From: CAYZFD01 sp964477735
GTDB taxonomy: Bacteria > Bacteroidota > Bacteroidia > Flavobacteriales > Flavobacteriaceae
Direction: 5' to 3'
Assembly: GCA_964477735.1 (NCBI GenBank)
Contig: CAYZFD010000025.1
Location: 1-24,539, forward strand
Length of the DNA stretch: 24,539 nucleotides
In this document: piece by piece, positions 6,623 to 13,764 of the stretch
Numbering within the stretch: position 1 is the first letter of the stretch
How the letters are laid out: each line of letters begins with the position of its first letter
Made by a program: the position numbers and the translations under genes
The notes under the pieces: generated by a model
What the model was told of the DNA's origin: nothing
The model's input: only the letters and a program-made list of their open reading frames with translations
The model's database searches: none

Positions 6623-7870
6623 ATGAAAGAAAGAATTATTGCCCATTATTTAATTGAAACACCCTTCGAAGTAGAGAAGGTTGCTGAAGTATTGGCAGGG
6701 GAGCAGTCAACAGGAACATTTGTTTCTGTTCCTGGCGAAACAGCAGATTTAAAACAGCAGTTTGCTGCACAAATTGAAAACATTGAACTGTTAGAACATA
6801 CTAAAGAACCAAGCATGCCCGAAACCTCTGTGCATGCGAACTATCAACGTGCACGGGTGAGTGTTTCATGGTCAATAGACAACTTTGGATACAATATTCC
6901 TATGATGATTTCTACCTTACAGGGAAATCTTTATGAATTGCGACAATTTACTGGGCTAAAACTGGATGATTTTGAATTGCCTTCGTCTTTTGAAAAACAT
7001 TTTAATGGACCCATTTTTGGGGCTAAAGGCACCAAAGCGCTTTGTGGTGTATCAGCTTCCAAGCCTATGATTGGCACAATCATAAAGCCCAGTATTGGAC
7101 TTACGCCAGAGGCTACTGCTGAGATGGTTCAGAACTTAATGACGGCGGGAATTGACTTTATAAAGGATGATGAACTTTTGGGGTCCTCAGCAAACTCAGC
7201 TTTCGAAAAGCGAGTAGAGGTTATTATGAATACCATTAACGCTTTTGCTGATAAGACAGGAAAGAAACCCATGTATGCCTTTAATATCACCGGAGATTAT
7301 CCCACCATGCACAAGAATTATGAAACTGTTGTTAGAGCGGGCGGAACTTGTGCGATGATTAGTTTAAATTCTGTGGGTTGGACTGGGGTAAAAACGATTA
7401 CAGATTTGGGGGAACTTTCTATACACGGTCATAGAAATGGGTGGGGAATGATGAACAGACATCCTTGGCTTGGCATCAATTTTCCTGCTTATGCCAAATA
7501 TTGGCGCCTGGCCGGTGTGGACCAGTTGCATGTGAATGGGATTAGAAATAAATTTTGGGAATCAGACGCTTCGGTAGTTCGTTCAATAAACGCCTGTGCA
7601 GAACCTTTTTTAAACCACAAACCCCTTTTAGCAGTTGTTTCTTCGGGGCAATGGGGAGGCCAAGCTTTTGATACCTATAAACTTACCAAAACTACAGACC
7701 TACTCTATATGGCCGGAGGCGGCATAATGGCCCATCCATCAGGGGCTGCAGCGGGAGTAAAATCCATTCAAACGGCATGGGAAGCGGCCATTGAAGGAAA
7801 AACACTTGAAGAAACAAAAGCAAGCTCAAAAGTATTTGCAGAGTCTGTAGAAAAATTTGGGTCTAATTGA
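6623..7870 (+). CDS. RuBisCO-like protein (3-oxo-isoapionate-4-phosphate decarboxylase or transcarboxylase type)
   Basis: A 415-residue form IV RuBisCO large-chain homologue. The N-terminal domain covers about 1-130 and the TIM barrel about 145-410. Conserved active-site features are IIKPSIGL (Lys155, equivalent to the first lysine of KPK), the metal/carbamate motif FIKDDE (Lys181, Asp183, Glu184), IHGHRNG (His268, His270), LHVNGI (His303), SSGQWGG (about 340-346) and the phosphate loop GGGIMAHPSG (365-374). The second lysine of KPK is Ser157 and the canonical loop 6 is not recognisable, so it should not be a CO2-fixing RuBisCO. RLPs next to a DUF1537 kinase are known from D-apionate catabolism, where they decarboxylate or transcarboxylate/hydrolyse 3-oxo-isoapionate 4-phosphate. 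The next gene is such a kinase and overlaps this stop by one base. The substrate call is inference from context; an enolase or isomerase-type RLP is the alternative. Confidence 0.9.
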   Translation: MKERIIAHYLIETPFEVEKVAEVLAGEQSTGTFVSVPGETADLKQQFAAQIENIELLEHTKEPSMPETSVHANYQRARVSVSWSIDNFGYNIPMMISTLQGNLYELRQFTGLKLDDFELPSSFEKHFNGPIFGAKGTKALCGVSASKPMIGTIIKPSIGLTPEATAEMVQNLMTAGIDFIKDDELLGSSANSAFEKRVEVIMNTINAFADKTGKKPMYAFNITGDYPTMHKNYETVVRAGGTCAMISLNSVGWTGVKTITDLGELSIHGHRNGWGMMNRHPWLGINFPAYAKYWRLAGVDQLHVNGIRNKFWESDASVVRSINACAEPFLNHKPLLAVVSSGQWGGQAFDTYKLTKTTDLLYMAGGGIMAHPSGAAAGVKSIQTAWEAAIEGKTLEETKASSKVFAESVEKFGSN

Positions 7871-9425
7871 TGCCTCAGACCAACTACCATATCGCCTTTT
7901 ATGCTGATGACTTTACAGGATCGACAGATGCGCTTGAATTTCTTACCAAAGCTGGACTTAAGACCATTCTTTTTTTAGACCTCCCATCACGAGAGGAAAT
8001 AGATGCTTTGTCTGGATATGACGCCATTGGAATTTCGGGATACACAAGGGCTTTGGCACCAGAGCCTATGCGCCTGGTTTTAAATGAGGCCTTTCGTTTT
8101 TTGGCCACGCTTANNNNNNNNNNNNNNNNNNNNNNNNNNNNNNNNNNNNNNNNNNNNNNNNNNNNNNNNNNNNNNNNNNNNNNNNNNNNNNNNNNNNNNN
8201 NNNNNNNNNNNNNCCAGAGCCTATGCGCCTGGTTTTAAATGAGGCCTTTCGTTTTTTGGCCACGCTTAATGTCAAACACCTACATTATAAACTGTGCTCT
8301 ACGTTCGACTCTTCTAAAGATATTGGCAATTTAGGAGTGGTTATTGAATGTGGAAAACAACACTTCAACACAACTTTGGTCCCCATAGTGGTGCCGGCTC
8401 CTCACCTTGGGAGATATGTGTCTTTTGGGAACTTATTTGCTCGGATGGGCATTGGCACTGAGGGGGCTATTTATAGAATTGACCAACACCCCTCGATGCG
8501 AGAGCATCCCGCTACTCCAGCTACTGTAGGAGATTTAAGGGATCATCTAAAACTTCAAACAGACTTGAAGATGGGACTTATTGATGTGTTAGATTTAGAA
8601 ACTTCGCAGGCACAGATCGACGCTAAAATAAGTCAACTCGAAGCGGACAAAATGGAGGTTCTTTTTTTTGATGGCATAAACGATGATCACATGAAAACCA
8701 TAGGCACTGCGTTAGAACAGCGTGCCCAACACCAATCCCCATTATTTTCTTTGGGCTCCTCGGGAGTCCAAAAAGCTTTGGGAGATTATTGGAACGCCAC
8801 CAACGTGTTTAGCCCTACTAAAACCTATAAAAAGATAGCATCAGCTTCTAAAATACTTGTGCTTTCGGGCAGCATGAGTCCTGTCACTGAAAGACAAATT
8901 GAACATGCAATAAAAAACGGATTCAAAGAGATAAAGATCAATCCAACCCTTTTGTTCGAACCCAACCATATTGCCGAAGAAGCCGTCGAAAAGCTGGCGA
9001 TGGAAGCCTTGAATTTTTTCCAAAAGGGCTTTAGTGTTTTGGTGCATACGACCAAAGGAAAAGAAGATCCGCGCGTGGCCCTACTCAAAAATCTGATAGC
9101 AGAATCTCAATGGGATGAGGCTACAATTAAAAATGAACTTCCAAAGCGATTCGGTTGTCTCTTGGGCCGTTTAGCAAACGCGATTTTAGTCCAAACAAGC
9201 CTTGAAAGAGTGGTCATTGCCGGAGGAGATACTTCGAGTTATGTGGCGAGAACACTTGGAATTAAAGCCGTTGAAATGATCGCTCCATTTGTGAACGGCG
9301 CCCCCATTTGTAGAGCAATGGCCCCCAATTATCCAATACACCAAAAACAACTCAACATTAAGGGAGGACAAGTGGGTGCAGCGACCTATTTTGTTGATCT
9401 TCTTAAAATAGAAAACACACAATAA
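7870..9425 (+). CDS. DUF1537 four-carbon acid sugar kinase (3-oxo-isoapionate kinase-like), interrupted by an assembly gap
   Basis: ATP-dependent kinase of the DUF1537 family, which phosphorylates the terminal hydroxyl of short sugar acids such as threonate, erythronate or 3-oxo-isoapionate. The start is the ATG at 7870, which overlaps the RLP stop by one base. The N-terminal domain carries the signature YADDFTGSTDA (about 11-21). The C-terminal nucleotide-binding domain carries LVLSGSMSP, the glycine motif AGGDTS and the terminal KGGQVGA motif. A 100-N gap at 8114-8213 lies between identical 55-base copies (8059-8113 and 8214-8268). Deleting one copy plus the Ns puts both parts in one frame, ATL joined to NVKHLHY, for a 466-residue protein of usual family length. 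A separate ORF beginning near 8223 is therefore not a gene of its own. The order RLP-kinase suggests that it makes the phosphorylated substrate of the RLP. Confidence 0.9.
8059..8268. repeat. 55-base direct repeat flanking a 100-N gap (unmerged contig overlap)
   Basis: Bases 8059-8113 and 8214-8268 are identical over 55 bases and border exactly 100 Ns. The repeat length equals that at the first gap. It is read as an unmerged contig overlap inside the kinase gene. Confidence 0.9.
8114..8213. other. 100-base scaffold gap (Ns)
   Basis: A run of exactly 100 N characters inside the first DUF1537 kinase gene. Joining the flanks through their 55-base overlap restores one uninterrupted reading frame, so probably no sequence is missing. 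Confidence 0.95.
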
Positions 9426-9426
9426 T

Positions 9427-10089
9427 ATGAGCAAAACTTTAGCATTTATTCACACCTCAGCCACATTGGTTCCCCTATTCGAAGACTTAAAACAGCAATA
9501 TTTAAGTGACAAAAACATCAACCTAATCAATATTGTTGATGATAGTTTGATAAAAAACACCATTGCTAGGAATAAACTTACTCCAGACACGCAAAAAAGA
9601 TTGGTTCAATATATTGCCTCGGCAGAAGAGGCTGGAGCCGATTTTATCATGGTGACTTGTTCGTCTGTAGGTCCGGCTGTTGAATTGGCTGAAAGTCTGG
9701 TTGCTGTGCCTGTGCTTAGAGTCGATCAGCCCATGGCAGATGTTGCTGTGGTCTCAGGATCAAAAATAGGGGTTGTGGCGACACTTCCAACCACCCTAGA
9801 ACCAACCACTGATTTGGTGAAAAGAAGAGCCCTTGCCCTTAACAAAGCGGTTGAAATCACCTCAAAACTTTGTGAAGGGGCTTTTGAAGCCTTGATGGGT
9901 GGCCAGCCGAAAATTCATGATCAAAAAGTTTCAGAAGCACTTATTGAACTCACCAAAAGTGTTGATGTCATTGTACTTGCACAAGCCTCTATGGCTAGAG
10001 TCGTAAATCAGTTAGACGAACAGTATAAAAAGAAACCTATACTTGCAAGTCCCGTTATTGCCATGGAATACTTGGCTAAAATCCTCTAA
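9427..10089 (+). CDS. Asp/Glu racemase-superfamily protein, one-cysteine type
   Basis: A 220-residue cytoplasmic protein of the aspartate/glutamate racemase fold (two similar alpha/beta halves). The first half has the cysteine motif MVTCSSVGPAVE at about residues 75-86. Where classical racemases have the second catalytic cysteine, the matching segment reads VIVLAQASMARV, with no cysteine. It therefore probably does not perform two-base amino-acid racemisation and is closer to one-cysteine members such as decarboxylase- or isomerase-type relatives. The start at 9427 lies one base after the kinase stop, and the gene precedes the BASS transporter, so it belongs to the RLP/kinase pathway. An isomerisation, decarboxylation or hydrolysis step on a sugar-acid intermediate is inferred; the exact reaction is unknown. 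Confidence 0.8.
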   Translation: MSKTLAFIHTSATLVPLFEDLKQQYLSDKNINLINIVDDSLIKNTIARNKLTPDTQKRLVQYIASAEEAGADFIMVTCSSVGPAVELAESLVAVPVLRVDQPMADVAVVSGSKIGVVATLPTTLEPTTDLVKRRALALNKAVEITSKLCEGAFEALMGGQPKIHDQKVSEALIELTKSVDVIVLAQASMARVVNQLDEQYKKKPILASPVIAMEYLAKIL

Positions 10090-10090
10090 G

Positions 10091-11365
10091 ATGAAAAACT
10101 ATTTAAAAATCAGTCTTTTTGCTTCGCTTTTGATGGCTGTAATTTTGTTGGCCCTTGTTGTGATGGGGGCCATGGAATATGTGCCCTTACTCAGTGTCCT
10201 CACATCCATTGGCCTTGCACTTGGAATTTCACAACTCAAAACGCTTAAAATGTATCAATATACGGCGTGGATTGTAGTGGCAATTATCGTTGGGATGTTT
10301 TATCCTTCAAAGCTTTTAACCATTGGGGGCGTGAACACAAGAGATCCAAGATTGATTTTATTGGTGGTTCAACTCGTGATGTTTGGTATGGGAACTCAGA
10401 TGAGCATCTCCTATTTTAAGCAAATTAAACACATGAAAAAGGCGGTATTGATTGGGTTGTTATGTCAGTTTACCATCATGCCTTTAGTGGGGTTTGGCTT
10501 GACAAAAGTGGTGACTTTTGAGCCTGAAATCGCCTCGGGTGTAATTTTGATAGGATGTTGTGCTAGCGGATTGGCTTCGAATGTGATGTCTTTTTTGGCT
10601 GGAGCCAATTTAAATTTATCAATCACCCTCACTGCAGTGGCCACGCTTTGCGCACCATTCATGACTCCCCTATTAATGAGCCAGCTTGTTGGAACTACTA
10701 TTGACATTAATTTTTGGGATATGTTTTTTAATATCATTAAAATTGTGATTGTCCCCATAGGAGCGGCCTTCCTTTATGATTATTATAAAACCAGCAATTC
10801 AAAAATTCAAAAAAAAATCCGTTTTGTTGGAAGTATAGCACTGAGTTATCTTCTTGTTTTTCTTTTTTTTCAAAAAGCTTATGGTCAAAATCACTTGTTT
10901 TTTTCAAGCCCCTATCTCGAACTATTCAACTACTTGTGTGCTTCAATTGTAGCAGGAATTCTTTTCTATTATCTGACTAGAAGAATACAGCAGTTAACGC
11001 AATGGATGCCATACGTTTCCATGGGCGGAATCATTTATTTTACGGCCATTACAACAGCGGCAAGTCGTGATAATTTGATGCAAATAGGCGTGTTGTTGTT
11101 GGCGGTTGCCATGGTGCACAATTTATTGGGTTATTTGTTAGGATACAACTTTAGTCGGTGGGCCGGCTTAGACGTAAAAGACGCCAGAACCATTGCCTTA
11201 GAAGTGGGCATGCAAAACGGAGGCATGGCTTCTGGATTAGCAGGCGTATTGGGCAAATTGGCCACTCTAGGTTTGGCTGCTGCAGTCTTTAGCCCTTGGA
11301 TGAATATCTCGGGATCTGTATTGGCCAATTATTGGAAGCGGAAAGGGTTGAAAAAAAACGTCTAA
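10091..11365 (+). CDS. BASS-family (bile acid:sodium symporter) organic-acid transporter
   Basis: A 424-residue inner-membrane protein with about ten hydrophobic segments. The core carries the family signature GCCASGLASNVMSFLAGANL, matching the GCC-x-GG-x-ASN-type sodium-site region of BASS proteins, and the later helix ALEVGMQNGGMASGLA, matching the second crossover motif. Family members move organic anions such as bile acids, pyruvate or pantoate with sodium. An upstream in-frame start at 10043 would overlap the racemase-like gene by 47 bases and add a non-hydrophobic leader, so the ATG at 10091, one base after that stop, is preferred. Two further hydrophobic segments may lie at the N-terminus (about residues 5-50). 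As last gene of the RLP operon it is the likely importer of the sugar acid. A terminator hairpin follows. Confidence 0.9.
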   Translation: MKNYLKISLFASLLMAVILLALVVMGAMEYVPLLSVLTSIGLALGISQLKTLKMYQYTAWIVVAIIVGMFYPSKLLTIGGVNTRDPRLILLVVQLVMFGMGTQMSISYFKQIKHMKKAVLIGLLCQFTIMPLVGFGLTKVVTFEPEIASGVILIGCCASGLASNVMSFLAGANLNLSITLTAVATLCAPFMTPLLMSQLVGTTIDINFWDMFFNIIKIVIVPIGAAFLYDYYKTSNSKIQKKIRFVGSIALSYLLVFLFFQKAYGQNHLFFSSPYLELFNYLCASIVAGILFYYLTRRIQQLTQWMPYVSMGGIIYFTAITTAASRDNLMQIGVLLLAVAMVHNLLGYLLGYNFSRWAGLDVKDARTIALEVGMQNGGMASGLAGVLGKLATLGLAAAVFSPWMNISGSVLANYWKRKGLKKNV

Positions 11366-11439
11366 TAGGCGTTGATAAAATCGATTAAGTCTCGTTGAGA
11401 ATTTTAGTCTTATGAGCTGAAATAGCTTGTTATACAATT

Positions 11440-11471
11440 GACCGTTGTTCAATAGTGCACACGGTCTTTTT
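11440..11471 (+). terminator. rho-independent terminator of the RLP operon
   Basis: GACCGTTGT at 11440-11448 pairs with ACACGGTC at 11459-11466, with one bulged base and a ten-base loop, and is followed by five T residues (11467-11471). It lies 75 bases after the BASS gene and separates it from the secreted protein gene. Confidence 0.65.
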
Positions 11472-11504
11472 GTTGGTTTCATATTTTTACTATAGATAAT
11501 CTAA

Positions 11505-11525
11505 AATACTTTTTCTTAAAGTATT
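11505..11525 (+). repeat. perfect 8-base inverted repeat upstream of the T9SS gene
   Basis: AATACTTT (11505-11512) and AAAGTATT (11518-11525) form a perfect inverted repeat with a five-base spacer. It ends 19 bases before the ATG at 11545. It may be a regulator-binding site or an mRNA leader hairpin; nothing in the sequence decides between these. Confidence 0.5.
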
Positions 11526-11544
11526 AAACTTTTAACTTATTTAT

Positions 11545-12780
11545 ATGAAAAAATATTTACTTTTAACTAGCTTGTTTATTTCTGCTAGCATTTCTGCCCA
11601 AATAATATATTGGGACTTTGGTGCCAAAGAACTAGGCGCTGGCTACACCAATGCTTTGCCTTTAGAACATTTAAATGCCTTTGCAAATTACACTCGTAAC
11701 ATTGATTGGGTGGATGCCAACGGAGTTTCTGTAACAAATCATGCCGATGGTGTTGCTTATGCAGCGAAAGACGGTTATCAAAATGAAAACGGTCAAAGTG
11801 TTGCTGCAATTTTCAACAGTACATTTATGCCTCCTTATGATGCCATGCCAAATTTTCAAGTATCATCAAAAGGGTCATCTCCTACACCTCCTGGAGGTAC
11901 CCTACTAGGCGGCGGAAGTCAATATACTAAACCTCAAATGATGCCAGATCTTGACGGCAGTGTCGATTTGGTTTTTAAAAGAGATAGCAATAGTGACAGA
12001 CTCATCACTACAAGAACAGATATTACCCGTTATGAAGATAGAGTTGACATGCCTGACGGGATGGACAAGGAGTTGTTTCCGGGTTGTTTACAATACACGA
12101 CACCTGGAGAAAAACGCTACAACAGATCAGGTGGTAGAGGCTTGTTGATTAACCTTGAAGCTGGTCAATGGGTTACTGTTATTGGATCTGGTCAGTATTC
12201 TGATATAGATCCTGAGAATGATGTTACAGGATCTACGGAATTCGGTTATCAGTTCTCTACGGGTTACGTTAAGTTCGAAACCTTTGGGGGTACGGGTACT
12301 CCAGTTGAATATAACGATTGGGGTTCTGGACGTGGTGCTCCCGAAGGGCCTCTAGACAATACCACTGATACTGGAGATGAAGCCGTTCGTGTCATGCAAT
12401 TTCAAGCAATAGACGCTGGTACCTACAGCCTTTCTAACAGAGGAGGCACGATTCGAATTTACCGTGTTTATTTAGGTAAAGTTGATGTTTCATTAGGCGC
12501 AGGACTGGAAACTAAAATTTATGAAAATGGCGTTTATGCAAGAACCTTAGCTGCGCCTAAAAACTTGCTGGTTTTCCCGCAAATTAGTGCCAACAAAAAC
12601 AGGGTCCTTATCTCTGATGTTACCGAAGAAACAAAAGTTAATGTCTATAGCATCACAGGAGCTTTGGTGAAATCTATTAAAACACAGCAAAACACAGACT
12701 TTAATCTAAATTCTGGACTCTATATATTCGCATTAGAAACGGCTAAAGGTAAAAAAGCAGTGAAGTTTATTGTAAAATAA
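11545..12780 (+). CDS. T9SS-secreted protein of unknown function
   Basis: A 411-residue secreted protein. The signal peptide covers residues 1-18 (MKKYLLLTSLFISASISA, cleavage before Gln). A C-terminal type IX sorting domain covers about the last 75 residues, with the conserved pattern KVNVYSITGALVKS, then GLYIFALETAKGKKAVKFIVK split by a short turn. The middle (about 20-330) is rich in Gly, Thr, Asn and Asp. It begins IIYWDFGAKELGAGYTNALP and ends with a repeat-like AGTYSLSNRGGTIRIYRVYL. That style resembles carbohydrate-associated beta-sandwich regions of flavobacterial polysaccharide-degradation loci, but no catalytic motif is recognised. It is a single-gene unit between two terminators, placed between two sugar-acid operons, so a surface or extracellular binding role is possible. 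The function is not assigned. Confidence 0.85.
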   Translation: MKKYLLLTSLFISASISAQIIYWDFGAKELGAGYTNALPLEHLNAFANYTRNIDWVDANGVSVTNHADGVAYAAKDGYQNENGQSVAAIFNSTFMPPYDAMPNFQVSSKGSSPTPPGGTLLGGGSQYTKPQMMPDLDGSVDLVFKRDSNSDRLITTRTDITRYEDRVDMPDGMDKELFPGCLQYTTPGEKRYNRSGGRGLLINLEAGQWVTVIGSGQYSDIDPENDVTGSTEFGYQFSTGYVKFETFGGTGTPVEYNDWGSGRGAPEGPLDNTTDTGDEAVRVMQFQAIDAGTYSLSNRGGTIRIYRVYLGKVDVSLGAGLETKIYENGVYARTLAAPKNLLVFPQISANKNRVLISDVTEETKVNVYSITGALVKSIKTQQNTDFNLNSGLYIFALETAKGKKAVKFIVK

Positions 12781-12806
12781 TTTTATAAGTTTATTCATTA
12801 TAAATT

Positions 12807-12839
12807 AAAGGACATGTGACTCTAGCATGTCCTTTTTTT
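12807..12839 (+). terminator. strong rho-independent terminator after the T9SS gene
   Basis: AAAGGACATG (12807-12816) pairs perfectly with CATGTCCTTT (12826-12835) around a nine-base loop, with a T run from 12833 to 12839. It isolates the secreted protein gene from the long downstream operon. Confidence 0.9.
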
Positions 12840-12911
12840 ATAAAAAAATCATAGTTGTAGTACGTGAATTTTAACTCCATTAAATTAGCAATAGTTTTAA
12901 AAGTCATCTAA

Positions 12912-13757
12912 ATGCAAAAACGTTTCTCTGGCATAGTGGTGCCCATGATTACGCCTTTATGTCCTGATTTCACAATTGACATCATGGCTGTTAAGCAATT
13001 AGTCAGCACTTTTGCCCAAAATGGAATTCATCCTTTAGTTTTGGGCACTACGGGTGAGTCGAGTTCGATTGGCGAAAAGGAGAGTTTGCGCCTGGTCGAA
13101 GCCGCTGTGGCTGCCAAAGGGAAAAACCAAACTATATACGCAGGTTTGGTTGGCAATCAGGTTCAAGATTTAATCCACAGAGGAAACCAGTATATTCAGT
13201 TGGGTGTCGATTGTGTCGTGGCCACATTGCCTTCTTACTATGGTTTATCCCCAAAACAAATGACGCTTTTTTATCAAACGCTAGCCGATCAAATTTCTGG
13301 CCCGGTGATGCTCTATAATATTAAAGCGACTACCCAAATGTCCATTCCCTTAACAGTTGTTGACACCTTGGCTGCCCACCCAAATATTTGGGGATTAAAA
13401 GATTCTGAGCGTGATACAGATCGACTAAAAACGTGTATAGACACGTATAAGGAAAATCCTAATTTTTCTTTTTTCTGTGGCTGGGGCGCTAAGAGTTTTG
13501 AAAGTTTACAATGGGGCGCAGATGGCATCGTACCAAGCACGGGTAACTATGTACCCGAAATGTATAGAAGCCTGTATGCCGCAGCACTAATTCAAGACTG
13601 GGAAACCTGTAAACATTGGCAAACCGAAACCGATCTTGTGGCGGTGGCCTACCAAAAAGACAAAACACTTGGAGAATCGTTAGCTGCCTTGAAAGCTTTA
13701 ATGAGTCAAAAACAATGGTGCTCAAAAACGATGATGCCTCCTTTAACCGAAATATAA
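12912..13757 (+). CDS. DapA/NanA-family class I aldolase (dihydrodipicolinate synthase family)
   Basis: A 281-residue TIM-barrel Schiff-base aldolase. Family marks are PMITPL near residue 11, the 2-oxo-acid loop GTTGES (45-50), the catalytic tyrosine in VMLYNI (Tyr135) and the Schiff-base lysine in WGLKDSERD (Lys163). Family members condense or cleave pyruvate with an aldehyde: dihydrodipicolinate synthase, N-acetylneuraminate lyase and 2-keto-3-deoxy sugar-acid aldolases. It is the first gene of an operon of transporter and sugar-acid enzymes, so cleavage of a 2-keto-3-deoxy or similar acid is more likely than lysine synthesis. The C-terminus is slightly short for the family. The start is the ATG at 12912, 72 bases after the terminator of the preceding gene. 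The substrate is inferred. Confidence 0.88.
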   Translation: MQKRFSGIVVPMITPLCPDFTIDIMAVKQLVSTFAQNGIHPLVLGTTGESSSIGEKESLRLVEAAVAAKGKNQTIYAGLVGNQVQDLIHRGNQYIQLGVDCVVATLPSYYGLSPKQMTLFYQTLADQISGPVMLYNIKATTQMSIPLTVVDTLAAHPNIWGLKDSERDTDRLKTCIDTYKENPNFSFFCGWGAKSFESLQWGADGIVPSTGNYVPEMYRSLYAAALIQDWETCKHWQTETDLVAVAYQKDKTLGESLAALKALMSQKQWCSKTMMPPLTEI

Positions 13758-13764
13758 AATCAGT

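Noticed and set aside
6623..7870. RLP as a true CO2-fixing RuBisCO
   Set aside because: The second KPK lysine is serine, loop 6 is not conserved, and no small subunit or phosphoribulokinase gene is present.
8223..9425. A separate 400-residue kinase ORF starting after the second N gap
   Set aside because: Its first codons lie in the duplicated 55-base contig end. Collapsing the gap makes it the continuation of the ORF that starts at 7870.
10043..10090. Upstream start for the BASS transporter
   Set aside because: It would overlap the racemase-like gene by 47 bases; the ATG at 10091 gives a normal BASS N-terminus.
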